NCBI GenBank assembly: GCA_030535355.1
Contig: JAUNIO010000038.1
Location: 1 to 32,148, forward strand
Reading direction: 5' to 3'
Origin: a bacterium
GTDB taxonomy: Bacteria > Vulcanimicrobiota > Xenobia > Xenobiales > Xenobiaceae
DNA length: 32,148 nt
Shown here: piece by piece, positions 1-8,067 of the stretch
Layout: each line of letters begins with the position of its first letter
How positions within the stretch are numbered: position 1 is the stretch's first letter
Position numbers and translations under genes: made by a program
Notes under the pieces: model-generated
The model's database searches: none
What the model was told of the DNA's origin: nothing
Seen by the model: only the letters and a program-made list of their open reading frames with translations

Positions 1-504
1 AGCTGTTTCAAACCATTTGGGGAAGTGTCTCAAACCATCTGGCGGGTTATACCAGAATCTAAAAGATTTTACGATGGTGTTCCTGTATATGGCGGGAACG
101 GAATTGCATTTTTTACTGATGAACCACTTATAGATTATCCAACAGTGATTATAGGTAGGGTCGGTGCGTGGTGTGGGAATGTTCGTACAGTTATAGAGCC
201 TGTATGGATTACTGATAATGCAATATTTATCAAGGAGTTTAAGACTAACAAATTTACATTGGAGTTTATAACAGAATTGATGAAGGTGATGGATTTTCAT
301 CAATACGCTGATTTTTCTGGACAGCCTAAAATAACCCAGAAACCATTAGAAAATTTAAGTTATCTTACCCCTCCGCTGGAAATGCAAAATGAGTTTACAG
401 ATTTTGTCAAACAGATCGACAAATCAAAATTTGCCGTTCAGAGGTGCTCAAATCTCAACAGATGTCTGCAGGTACTGTTCAGTACAGCGCAATTTGGAAT
501 ATAA
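1..504 (+). CDS. hsdS: Type I restriction enzyme specificity subunit HsdS, C-terminal part (runs off left edge)
   Basis: The reading frame is open from the first base, so the gene begins outside the window; an internal GTG at 25 is not needed as a start. The residues are those of an HsdS target-recognition domain: YGGNGIAFFTDEPLIDY, then VIIGRVGAWCGNV, and near the end the conserved-helix tail PLEMQNEFTDFVKQIDKSK. HsdS chooses the DNA target for the HsdM methylase and HsdR nuclease. The last ~25 residues (after DKSK) do not look like the usual HsdS end and could reflect a late frameshift. HsdR starts 29 bp downstream on the same strand, as in a type I R-M operon. Whether the first target-recognition domain is intact cannot be seen. 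Confidence 0.85.
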   Translation, partial: SCFKPFGEVSQTIWRVIPESKRFYDGVPVYGGNGIAFFTDEPLIDYPTVIIGRVGAWCGNVRTVIEPVWITDNAIFIKEFKTNKFTLEFITELMKVMDFHQYADFSGQPKITQKPLENLSYLTPPLEMQNEFTDFVKQIDKSKFAVQRCSNLNRCLQVLFSTAQFGI

Positions 505-532
505 TCATAAAAACCATAAAGGAGATTCAACA

Positions 533-3448
533 GTGGCGGTTTTCAACGAAGACAACACTACCGAGCAGATGATCATATCGACGCTCGTGAAGAACGGCTG
601 GGAGTATATCCCGGCAGACCAGCTCGACCGCGACGAAAGCGACGTAATGGTAGAGTCGATGGTACGCGGGGCTTTGATCCGTCTGAACCCGGAAATCGCC
701 GAGGATGAATCCAGAGCAGACGAGGTCATTTATAAACTCCGGACGCTTTTCCTCTCCGCCAATGCGCACAACCTCGTCACGCAAAACGAGATTTTTAAAC
801 AACAGGTCTTCGAAAAAAATACCTATCCCTTCGGCGAGGATGGCAGACAGGTGTCCATCGACTTTTTCGGCACCGAGAGCAACGGCAAGCTGGAAAAGAA
901 TCAGTACGTCGTGACCAATCAGTGGGTTTATCCGAAGAAAGAAGGCGGCAAACGGCTGGATATCGTTTTGCTGGTGAACGGCTTCCCGTTTGTCATCGGT
1001 GAGCTGAAGACGCCGGTCCGCGCTGCCGTCACTTGGCTGGATGGCGCTCAGGATATCAACAAATATGAGCAGAGCATTCCGCAGATGTTCGTGAGCAACG
1101 TATTTAACTTTGCCACCGAGGGCAAGTACTACCGTTACGGATCCGTCTGCATGCCCGCGGCGAAATACGGTCCTTGGCACACGACGGACGATAAGTCTGA
1201 CGGTTCTCTTGCCGCGGTGCGGATCAGCGTAAAGGACATGCTCACGAAGTATAAGGTCATGGACCTGTTTCAGTTCTTCACCCTCTACGCTGCAGACAGC
1301 AAGTATCGCAAGTACAAGGTCATAGCCCGGTATCAGCAGTATGAGGGCGCCAATATGATTATCGGCCGTGTCCGCGCCGGTTATCCGAAACAGGGCCTGA
1401 TTTGGCATTTCCAGGGGTCAGGTAAATCCTACCTGATGGAATTCGCGGCGGTGAAACTGCGTATGCTTCCGGACCTGAAAAATCCGACTGTCATAATCGT
1501 TGACGACCGTCTCGATCTGGAATCGCAGATTACGGCGCAGTTCCACTCCTCCGATGTGGGCAATCTGGAATCCGCGTCTACCCGGGAACAGCTGATGACT
1601 ATGCTCCGCCAGGATATCCGCAAGATCATCATCACGACCATTTTTCGCTTTCAGGAAGTCACCGGCGAACTCAGCCCGCGTGACAACATTATCGTAATGG
1701 TGGACGAATGCCACCGGACGCAGGAAGGCGACCTCGGCATCAAGATGAGAACGGCGCTCCCCCACGCCTTCTTCTTCGGTTTGACAGGTACTCCGATCAA
1801 CCGTTTGGATAAGAACACCTTTGCCACATTCGGGGCGGCCGAAGATCGCAGCGGATACATGAGCAAGTACTCTTTCTCGGACTCTATCCGCGACCACGCA
1901 ACGCTGCCGCTGATCTTCGAGCCGGTGCCGGTGGAACTGCGTGTGGACAAGGATACTATGGATCGGGAATTTGACGTGCTCACCGAAGGACTATCAGAAT
2001 TCGACAAGGCAGAGCTTTCCAAGCGCGTCAATATGAAGGCCATCATGTACAACGACGCCCGCATTCATAAGGTCTGCGCTCATATAGCCAAGCATTTCAC
2101 GGAGAAAGTGCGGGTCAACGGATATAAGGCGCAGGTGGTCGTGTATGACCGTCCCTGCTGTTTGAAGTACAAGCAGGAACTGGACAAACTGCTGGGAGAG
2201 AACTGCTCCACCATCGTGATGGACACCAACGATGACAAAGCCGACGAATACAAGGCCTATCGCCGCACCAAAGAAGAAGAAGCCAAGGTGCTGGACCGCT
2301 TCAGAGACGCGTGCGATCCGCTGGAAATCGTAATAGTTACAGCAAAACTGCTCACCGGCTTCGATGCTCCGATCCTTCAGGTCATGTATCTGGACAAACC
2401 CATGAAAGACCACACCCTGCTGCAGGCGATCTGCCGCACCAACCGTACCTACGATGAAGGCAAGACCAACGGTCTGATCGTCGACTATATCGGTATCTTC
2501 GATAACGTGGCCAAAGCGCTGGATTTCGATGAAGGCAGTATGAAAAAAGTTATTACCAACATCGAAGAGGTTAAGAAGCAGATTCCAGCGCTGCTGCGGA
2601 AGTGTCTCAGCTATTTCATGGGTGTGGATCGTACCGTGGACGGCTGGGAGGGACTCATGGCTGCTCAGGAATGTCTGCCTACCAACAAGGAGAAGGACAA
2701 GTTTGCAGCGGACTATCAAGTCCTGAACCGCGCCTGGAACGCCATCTCACCCGATCCTATGCTGGCGGCAATTCAAGCGGACTATGTGTGGCTGACAAAG
2801 GTATACGAATCCGTGAAACCGACCAGTGGCTGCGGCGGGCTAATCTGGGCGGCGCTCGGCCCCAAGACGATGGAGATAGTTAATTCCAATATGGATGTCG
2901 GTGAGATCCATGAAGATGAAGAAATTCTCTCTCTGGATGCAGAACTGATAGATGTCTTCATCGAAAAAAACCAGAGCGCCAAAAAAGCAGCCAAGAAGGT
3001 TGAAATAGACCTTGTCGCCAGAATCCGTAAGCACAGTGATGATCCGAAATGGATGCGCCTCGGCGACAAGCTGGAAAAACTGCGGGAACAGCACGAGCAG
3101 GGGCTCATAAACAGCATCGAGTTTCTGAAAATGCTGCTGGAACTGGCCAAAGAAGCGGCACAGGCAGAGAAAGAAGTTGTGCCGGAGGAAGAGATCGATA
3201 AGGGCAAGGCGGCTTTGACAGAGCTCTTTAATGGTGTAAAGAACAACAATACGCCGATCATTGTAGAACGCATCGTTACTGACATTGATGAAATTGTGAA
3301 AATTGTGCGTTTTGACGGCTGGCAGAATACTACCGGCGGCAAGCAGGAAGTTAAGAAGGCTCTCCGCAGCGTGGTATGGGTAAAGTACAAAATCAAAGAT
3401 AAGGAAGTCTTTGATAAGGCATACAGTTACATAGAGCAGTATTATTGA
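533..3448 (+). CDS. hsdR: Type I restriction endonuclease subunit HsdR
   Basis: This is the motor and nuclease subunit of a type I restriction enzyme, about 971 aa, normal for the family. I chose the GTG at 533 because AAAGGAGA lies 8 bases before it; the frame is open further upstream to 389 but overlaps hsdS with no family resemblance. In order: a PD-(D/E)XK nuclease site (D143, E157-L-K159 in KRLDIVLLVNGF...IGELKTP); Walker A FQGSGKS (293-299); DECH box (391-394) in VMVDECHRTQ; GLTGTP motif III; and helicase motif VI QAICRTNR (631-638). A charged helical C-terminus follows, ending in the typical FDKAYSYIEQYY. All key motifs are present, so the protein is probably functional if HsdM and HsdS are intact upstream. 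The TGA stop overlaps the ATG of the next frame by one base. Confidence 0.95.
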   Translation: MAVFNEDNTTEQMIISTLVKNGWEYIPADQLDRDESDVMVESMVRGALIRLNPEIAEDESRADEVIYKLRTLFLSANAHNLVTQNEIFKQQVFEKNTYPFGEDGRQVSIDFFGTESNGKLEKNQYVVTNQWVYPKKEGGKRLDIVLLVNGFPFVIGELKTPVRAAVTWLDGAQDINKYEQSIPQMFVSNVFNFATEGKYYRYGSVCMPAAKYGPWHTTDDKSDGSLAAVRISVKDMLTKYKVMDLFQFFTLYAADSKYRKYKVIARYQQYEGANMIIGRVRAGYPKQGLIWHFQGSGKSYLMEFAAVKLRMLPDLKNPTVIIVDDRLDLESQITAQFHSSDVGNLESASTREQLMTMLRQDIRKIIITTIFRFQEVTGELSPRDNIIVMVDECHRTQEGDLGIKMRTALPHAFFFGLTGTPINRLDKNTFATFGAAEDRSGYMSKYSFSDSIRDHATLPLIFEPVPVELRVDKDTMDREFDVLTEGLSEFDKAELSKRVNMKAIMYNDARIHKVCAHIAKHFTEKVRVNGYKAQVVVYDRPCCLKYKQELDKLLGENCSTIVMDTNDDKADEYKAYRRTKEEEAKVLDRFRDACDPLEIVIVTAKLLTGFDAPILQVMYLDKPMKDHTLLQAICRTNRTYDEGKTNGLIVDYIGIFDNVAKALDFDEGSMKKVITNIEEVKKQIPALLRKCLSYFMGVDRTVDGWEGLMAAQECLPTNKEKDKFAADYQVLNRAWNAISPDPMLAAIQADYVWLTKVYESVKPTSGCGGLIWAALGPKTMEIVNSNMDVGEIHEDEEILSLDAELIDVFIEKNQSAKKAAKKVEIDLVARIRKHSDDPKWMRLGDKLEKLREQHEQGLINSIEFLKMLLELAKEAAQAEKEVVPEEEIDKGKAALTELFNGVKNNNTPIIVERIVTDIDEIVKIVRFDGWQNTTGGKQEVKKALRSVVWVKYKIKDKEVFDKAYSYIEQYY

Positions 3449-3801
3449 TGATCGCGGTTTATCACCGCATCAAGAATGGAGATCAGGCTACTTTGGATGA
3501 AGCTTTTACGATGAAAGATTTTGACGACCGTCTTGACGCTGAAGGCAATATGATCAACTGGCGGCAGCGCTATTTGGATCAAGGCCGAAATGAAGGCAAA
3601 ATCATCGGCCGGGCTGAGGGTAAAACCGAAGGCCGGTCAGAAGAGCGGCTCAGCATTTTGCAGCAGGTGCTGCTCGGCAAATTCGGCGATATCTCCGCTG
3701 AGCAGATGAAAGCCGTGTTCGAATACCGCGACGAACCTGACCTCTTTGCCCGCATAATTAAAGCGGATTCTCCGGAAGAACTGCTGCAGTCGCTGCGTTA
3801 A
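3448..3801 (+). pseudogene. C-terminal fragment of an Rpn-type recombination-promoting nuclease
   Basis: The 117-residue frame starts at an ATG overlapping the HsdR stop (TGATG). From about residue 21 it matches the C-terminal third of the full-length Rpn protein at 19382-20446: TMKDFDDRLDAEGNM against TMKDLDDRFDAEGNM, then KTEGRSEERL, LGKFGDISAEQM, DEPDLFARIIKADSPEELLQ. It lacks the PD-(D/E)XK catalytic half, so it cannot be a nuclease. A Gly/Glu/Arg-rich repeat (RAEGKTEGRSEER) and a DUF4351-like helical tail are what remain. The first ~20 residues match nothing I recognise. I read it as a recombination remnant next to hsdR; expression by translational coupling to HsdR is possible. Confidence 0.75.
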
Positions 3802-3934
3802 GTCACCACCTGGCTTCGGACGGAAATTAAGTTCATCCCATACCGAAAAGTTGTTCTTCGGTGCGGGATGACTCTGCTGAGGCACTGGCACGACCGGTTT
3901 TTCGGATAGGCTGAGGCTGCGCTGACGGCATTGA

Positions 3935-5281
3935 TCAATAATATGTGCTGACTTCGGTAAAGATTCTGGCCCCTTTGCTGACGAGTCCGGCGGGCATTTC
4001 GGGTACGGAAAGCTTATGGCATCCGGAAAAAGCCTCTTCGCCGATGCTCTTTAACCCCTTCGGCAGCTCAGCCTTTTCCAACCTTTCACAGCAGGCGAAC
4101 GCCCACATTCCGATGCTCTCCAAAGTCTCGGGAAGATGCAGTTCTCTCAAACTAAAGCAGTCGGCAAAGGCGCAGTTTCCGATGCTGATCAGTCCCTCGG
4201 GCAGATGAGCCGAGAGCAAACGGCTGTCGGCGAAGGCATAAGCTTCTATGGTGCGCAGATGAGCCGGGAACTTAAACGAAGTCAATTTCCAACACTCGGA
4301 AAACGCTCTGCAAGATATTGCGGAAACGCTGTCCGGGATGGTTATGTCAGATAAATTATTGCATTCGCAAAAAGCGTCTTTGCCTATGGAGGTTACGGTG
4401 TCGGGAAGACGCAGCGTTTGCAGGCTTTTGCAGGCGAAAAACGCGCTGTCTCCGATATGCGTTGCACCCAGCGGTATATAGGCGCTCTTCAGCTTATGAC
4501 AGCAGGCGAAGAGCGAATTGGCAACGGAGGTCAGCCGTTCGGGAAGCTTGACCGTTTCCAGGCTTTTGCAGAGTGCAAATGCGCTGCCGCCTATCGTCGC
4601 CACACTGGCGGGAATGCGCACGGCAGTCAGGCCGGCGCATCCGTGAAAAGCTTCCGGCGCTATCTCCCGGGTGCCGTCTTTAATCACGGCTTCGACAATG
4701 CCGCTGTCGGCGCCGAGCAAACAATCGCCCCGATAAGTCAAGCCGTTTTCTTTCCAGGGAACATCCTGCAGCGGACAGTCGCGGAAGGCGTTGCTGCCCA
4801 AGCCGCCGATCCTCTCCGGCCACTCGAGCTTCTGCAGGCTGCGGCATCCTGCAAAAGCGTAAGCCCCTATGTTTACCTTATGAGATGAAATCTTGACCGC
4901 GCATAAGCTCTTGCAGTCACGGAAAGCCTTCTCCCCGATGGCGCCGAGACTGTCGGGCAGATGGGCGGAGCTCAGAGAAGCGCATTCGGCGAAGGCTTCC
5001 GCGCCGACTGCCGTTAAAGCCGCCGGCCAATGTTCCAGAGACAGAGAAGCGCAGCCGAAGAAAGCTTTATCCTCTATAACGCTGAGACTGTCCGGCAGAG
5101 AAACGGAGCGCAGAGAAGCGCATTCGGCGAAGGCTTCCGCGCCGACTGCCGTTAAAGCCGCCGGCCAATGTTCCAGAGACAGAGAAGCGCAGCCGAAAAA
5201 GGCTTTGTCCCCAATGTCAGATATACTGTCAGGCAGACCAGCGGAACCTGTTTCGCTTCCTGCATAAGTCAGCCTCGCCAA
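3935..5281 (-). CDS. BspA-like LRR_5 protein, downstream half of a gene split by an in-frame stop
   Basis: About 448 codons of tandem LRR_5 repeats of roughly 23 residues (xAFxxCxxLxxVxLPDSVxxIGxx), some 17 units. A single punctuation module lies near the middle (PWKENGLTYRGDCLLGADSG, then KDGTREIA). There is no credible start: the frame begins TTG within a repeat and has no ribosome site. It is in the same frame as the 5294-6448 gene, separated from it only by a TAA at 5294-5296, so the two are halves of one ~837-codon gene. An exact 87-bp tandem repeat (4973-5059 and 5111-5197) gives two identical copies of KAFFGCASLSLEHWPAALTA. No signal peptide or membrane segment. LRR_5 domains are generally binding scaffolds; the ligand is unknown. 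It ends GARIFTEVSTYY. Confidence 0.8.
   Translation of the reverse strand: MARLTYAGSETGSAGLPDSISDIGDKAFFGCASLSLEHWPAALTAVGAEAFAECASLRSVSLPDSLSVIEDKAFFGCASLSLEHWPAALTAVGAEAFAECASLSSAHLPDSLGAIGEKAFRDCKSLCAVKISSHKVNIGAYAFAGCRSLQKLEWPERIGGLGSNAFRDCPLQDVPWKENGLTYRGDCLLGADSGIVEAVIKDGTREIAPEAFHGCAGLTAVRIPASVATIGGSAFALCKSLETVKLPERLTSVANSLFACCHKLKSAYIPLGATHIGDSAFFACKSLQTLRLPDTVTSIGKDAFCECNNLSDITIPDSVSAISCRAFSECWKLTSFKFPAHLRTIEAYAFADSRLLSAHLPEGLISIGNCAFADCFSLRELHLPETLESIGMWAFACCERLEKAELPKGLKSIGEEAFSGCHKLSVPEMPAGLVSKGARIFTEVSTYY
4973..5197. repeat. Perfect 87-bp direct repeat at 138-bp period inside the LRR gene
   Basis: Bases 4973-5059 are repeated exactly at 5111-5197 (offset 138 bp, i.e. 46 codons or two LRR units). 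Both copies begin CAGAGAAGCGCATTCGGCGA. Perfect identity in a family whose other repeats differ strongly suggests a recent duplication or local gene conversion. Confidence 0.9.
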
Positions 5282-5293
5282 ACAGCCGCAGCC

Positions 5294-6448
5294 TTAGAAA
5301 GCGCTTTCGGCGATCTCGGTAATCCTGCCGGGCAGAACGACTTCGGACAGTTTGGGACAGTTTTTGAACGCTGAATTGCCGATCTCGGCAACGCTGTCGG
5401 GGACGGTCACCCTGACCAGCCGTAGGCATCCGCTAAAGGCCACGCTGCTTATCGCCGCGGTCCCGGGCCGGATGTCAGCGGTTTCTATACCGGGTTCCGC
5501 GCCGATCAGGACGTTGTGCCAATAGGTCAGGCCGTCCTGCTGCCAAGGCGCATTTTCCAGGGCGCAGGACCTGAAAGCGTTATTCCCCATAGAAGCGACG
5601 CTGTCCGGGACAACGGCGTTTTTTAGTTGTTGGCAGTCCGCAAAGGCCCCCGCTTCTATCCCGGTTATGCTTGGGGGAACGGACAGCGACGACAGGCTGC
5701 TGCAGCCGCTGAAACACTTTTCCGGAATGATGTTCAGCCGCGGCGGCAGGCAGACCGTTTGCAGACCTGTGCAGTCGGCGAAGGCTTCCCGGCCCATACG
5801 GCTCAGCCCGTCAGGGAATTTGATCGAGCGCAGTCCGCAGCAATTCTTAAATGTTCCGTCGCCGATAATGCGGAGACTGTCCGGCAGCTCGACGGAAGTC
5901 AGGCTTTTACAGTCCGCAAAACATTCTGCTTCGATATCCGTTAAACTTGACGGTAAAATTATCTCTGTCAGGTCGCTGCAGTTTTTAAAAGTGTATTGGC
6001 CAAGGGAAACGACTCCATCGGGAATGACGATGGATTTCAGGCTGCAGCAGCTGCCGAAAGCGCTTTCTTCGATGGCGGTTATACCTCTAGGCAGAACTAA
6101 GGACTTCAGCCAACAGCAGCCGAAAAAAGCTCCTTTGGAGATTTTAGTGATATTTACCGGCAGTTTAACGGCCGAAAGGCTTTTGCAGCATTGAAAAGCA
6201 TCTTTGCCGATAAACGCGGTATTCGGAGACATCCTTATTGAAGCCAGATTATAGCACCGGGCGAATGCGTATTCTTCGATAGCCGTGACGCTGTCCGGCA
6301 GCCGCACCGAAATCAGTTTTTGACAACTATAGAATGCATGTGCACCGATGACGCGGGTGCCTGCTTTGATGCGGGCGCGGGTGATGCGGGGATCAGCGTC
6401 AACCACGCAGCTGCCTTCATATTTGATGCCGTCGATCCATTCCGCCAT
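5294..6448 (-). CDS. BspA-like LRR_5 protein, N-terminal half (leaderless)
   Basis: This gene encodes 384 aa, beginning at an ATG with GGGGAG about 7 bases upstream. It opens with the family cap MAEWIDGIKYEGSCVVDADP followed by IKAGTRVIGAHAF, then about 15 LRR_5 units. One internal punctuation module is present (PWQQDGLTYWHNVLIGAEPG, RPGTAAIS). There is no signal peptide or transmembrane segment, so the product is expected to be cytoplasmic unless exported by an unusual route. The frame stops at TAA 5294-5296 in the middle of a repeat (EIAESAF-stop-GC..L), and the same frame then continues for another 448 codons. It lies 69 bp downstream of the SLOG gene on the same strand, so the two are probably co-transcribed. 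Confidence 0.9.
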   Translation of the reverse strand: MAEWIDGIKYEGSCVVDADPRITRARIKAGTRVIGAHAFYSCQKLISVRLPDSVTAIEEYAFARCYNLASIRMSPNTAFIGKDAFQCCKSLSAVKLPVNITKISKGAFFGCCWLKSLVLPRGITAIEESAFGSCCSLKSIVIPDGVVSLGQYTFKNCSDLTEIILPSSLTDIEAECFADCKSLTSVELPDSLRIIGDGTFKNCCGLRSIKFPDGLSRMGREAFADCTGLQTVCLPPRLNIIPEKCFSGCSSLSSLSVPPSITGIEAGAFADCQQLKNAVVPDSVASMGNNAFRSCALENAPWQQDGLTYWHNVLIGAEPGIETADIRPGTAAISSVAFSGCLRLVRVTVPDSVAEIGNSAFKNCPKLSEVVLPGRITEIAESAF

Positions 6449-6517
6449 AACTCTGCTCCCCTATTGGACCTGCTCAATTTCTGCGCAATAAGCCGTTAAG
6501 TGAAATCCAAAACCTAA

Positions 6518-7114
6518 CTATGTCAGTTCTGCGGCATTGTCGTGAGTTATCGCCAGAGTAGCAGGATCGATAATGATTATGTTTCGTCCGAACTTGCGGG
6601 CATAGCGCACCGTGGCTGCCGTTCCTCCCCGCTTTTCGCCGTTGTACACGGCCAGAACCTGAGAAGCGTAACTGACGAGAAAACGGTCGCGCTCCAGCGC
6701 GCAGTTTTTCGTCCACGTACGGCTGACGTAAACGACGGAATCGGCCTGTTCCAAAACAGCGCGGTAAAGCGCTTGGGTTTCCTCCGTCCATTTGGCGCTC
6801 TGCGACGCGCAGGGCAGGATGCAGTGCAGCTTTAAGGCCGGATTGGCTGCGCGCAGCTTCAGCACTGTCTGAGTTCCCCAGGTATCGACACCCGGCGCCA
6901 TGCCGGAGAGAAAGTGCGTATATCCCTTCCCGACCAGCGCTTCTTTCAGAGCCGCGCAGCCGGGATCAATTTCATCCCAGCCCCAGGGCAGTTTTTGGGG
7001 ACGGTGGCCGGTAAAAGCACAGGCGTGGGCAATGAAGTACTCCAAGGCCGCCTGCTGGTCCGAATACATATTGGGAATGTCTAAGGTCATCTGCTCTATT
7101 TGCATATTTTTCAA
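6518..7114 (-). CDS. SLOG-superfamily (DUF1273/YpsA-like) protein
   Basis: About 198 aa with the signatures of the SLOG Rossmann-like family: FTGHRPQKLPWGWDEIDPGC near residue 34, FLSGMAPGVDTWG near 69, and a late GGTAATVRYARKFGR. SLOG proteins are predicted to bind nucleotide-type ligands, and several have roles in stress or conflict systems; the ligand here is unknown. Two starts are possible: TTG at 7114, preceded by AAGG at good spacing, or ATG at 7105. The -35-like TTGACA at 7154-7159 and the perfect palindrome TTGATATATCAA at 7160-7171 lie upstream. The LRR gene starts 69 bp after its stop. Length and motifs suggest an intact gene. Confidence 0.85.
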   Translation of the reverse strand: MKNMQIEQMTLDIPNMYSDQQAALEYFIAHACAFTGHRPQKLPWGWDEIDPGCAALKEALVGKGYTHFLSGMAPGVDTWGTQTVLKLRAANPALKLHCILPCASQSAKWTEETQALYRAVLEQADSVVYVSRTWTKNCALERDRFLVSYASQVLAVYNGEKRGGTAATVRYARKFGRNIIIIDPATLAITHDNAAELT

Positions 7115-7153
7115 AATTTTGCCTTATTTTGTCTTTTGTAAATATAAAACAGC

Positions 7154-7171
7154 TGTCAATTGATATATCAA
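7154..7171 (-). promoter_or_regulatory. Possible promoter element and palindromic operator upstream of the SLOG gene
   Basis: On the minus strand a consensus -35 TTGACA (7159 to 7154) is directly preceded by a 12-bp perfect palindrome, TTGATATATCAA (7160-7171). No good -10 box stands at 17 bp, so promoter function is uncertain. The placement, 40-65 bp upstream of the start, fits a control site. Confidence 0.3.
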
Positions 7172-7734
7172 AATTGCGCTGTATGTCCGCAGCCGCGCTC
7201 AGCTGCCCCGTGTCACCCGGCAGAATTCGGGCGCAGCGCAGTAAGGCGGAAGGCGCGATAAGTCGTCGGCCGGCGGCAGATAAAACAGCCGCAAAGCTCT
7301 CGGCGGTCTGTCAGCAATTACGTATCGGCGTTTAATAAGTGGTAAATCACAACAACAATATCGTTAATATTTCAGCATATTCTCTATAAAAAACAAATAA
7401 TCCTGTCAAAAAACGGAATAATATTGACGCAATCGTTTACCATTCTCCGCTGCCGGAGTAAAGGCAGCGCGGCAGATCTCGGACGTACCTCAGTTAAAAA
7501 CGCGGCTCTGTTCTGAATAGGAAACTCAAACCTGCAGCCGAATTTCCGAACACAGCATATTGAATATCGAAGAACGGATGCCCGCCGCCTTAGTTTGTCC
7601 CGCTGCGCGCAGCGCTCTGTCCTTTTGCCGGCAGGCCAAGTTCGCCCGGCGGCAAAAGGACAGAGCATTTAAGGCAGACTTCCGCTCCGAGGTATTTATG
7701 ACTTCACGGGAGAGATAAAGCGAAGACGACAACC
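7172..7734. other. Intergenic region without a recognised gene
   Basis: About 560 bp between the divergent SLOG gene and a small plus-strand gene. The left part is GC-rich and the middle is AT-rich. I see no frame with family resemblance and no structured RNA I recognise. A short open stretch at 7698-7718 (ATG after GAGGTATTT, six codons) could be a leader peptide but is not supported. Confidence 0.4.
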
Positions 7735-7977
7735 ATGCCTGCCGATAACGAAGAACGCAAGAAATACGAACAGAGAATAAAGAAAGAACTCGCTTTCATA
7801 GATAAACATTTGAAGAGCCTTCAGGACGATCTCGCCGACTGGCACGACGTCGTTGGCTGCAATTCCTACAACGACAGCATGAGCTTATATCTTCGCCTGC
7901 AGAAGCGGTACTGCCTGCTCAACGCGGAACTGCACGAATGGCGAACGGTATTTGCCGACAGTCAATTTCCGAACTGA
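7735..7977 (+). CDS. Small hypothetical protein, charged helical
   Basis: An 80-aa protein starting MPADNEERKKYEQRIKKELA. It is rich in Lys, Glu and Asp, and the first ~50 residues are probably coiled-coil or helical; the tail carries YLRLQKRYCLLNAELHEWRT. No signal peptide or membrane segment. The ribosome site is weak: GGGAGAG is about 20 bases away and nothing better is nearer. I do not recognise a family. It converges on the LRR gene at 8063, with a hairpin between them. It is reported because its composition looks protein-like and no competing frame is better. Confidence 0.5.
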   Translation: MPADNEERKKYEQRIKKELAFIDKHLKSLQDDLADWHDVVGCNSYNDSMSLYLRLQKRYCLLNAELHEWRTVFADSQFPN

Positions 7978-8003
7978 GCATACTGCCAGGTAATTTCATT
8001 ACT

Positions 8004-8067
8004 ATTGAAACAGCCCTTTAGTACCGTTTTAATTAAAGTTTAACGGTCTTTGAATGGCTGTTTCAAT
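8004..8067. terminator. Two-part hairpin between convergent genes
   Basis: ATTGAAACAGCC (8004-8015) pairs perfectly with GGCTGTTTCAAT (8056-8067). Inside it ACCGTT (8023-8028) pairs with AACGGT (8042-8047). It lies between the small plus-strand gene and the end of the minus-strand LRR gene and includes that gene's TGA. It probably acts as a bidirectional terminator. It resembles the hairpin at 9910-9965. Confidence 0.55.

Noticed and set aside
527-1408. Long minus-strand open frame opposite hsdR (293 codons), with further long ones along hsdR
   Set aside because: It is a shadow of the GC-rich hsdR coding frame, with no ribosome site and no family resemblance.
3637-3891. Minus-strand frame containing QQSHPAPKNNFSVWDELNFR between the Rpn tail and the LRR gene
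   Set aside because: The proline-rich part looks protein-like, but the frame runs into the antisense of the Rpn tail and has no recognisable family or ribosome site; too weak to call.
4980-5200. CRISPR array
   Set aside because: The repeated DNA at 138-bp spacing is two LRR repeats of a protein gene. The spacing is wrong and the repeats are coding; no cas genes were seen.
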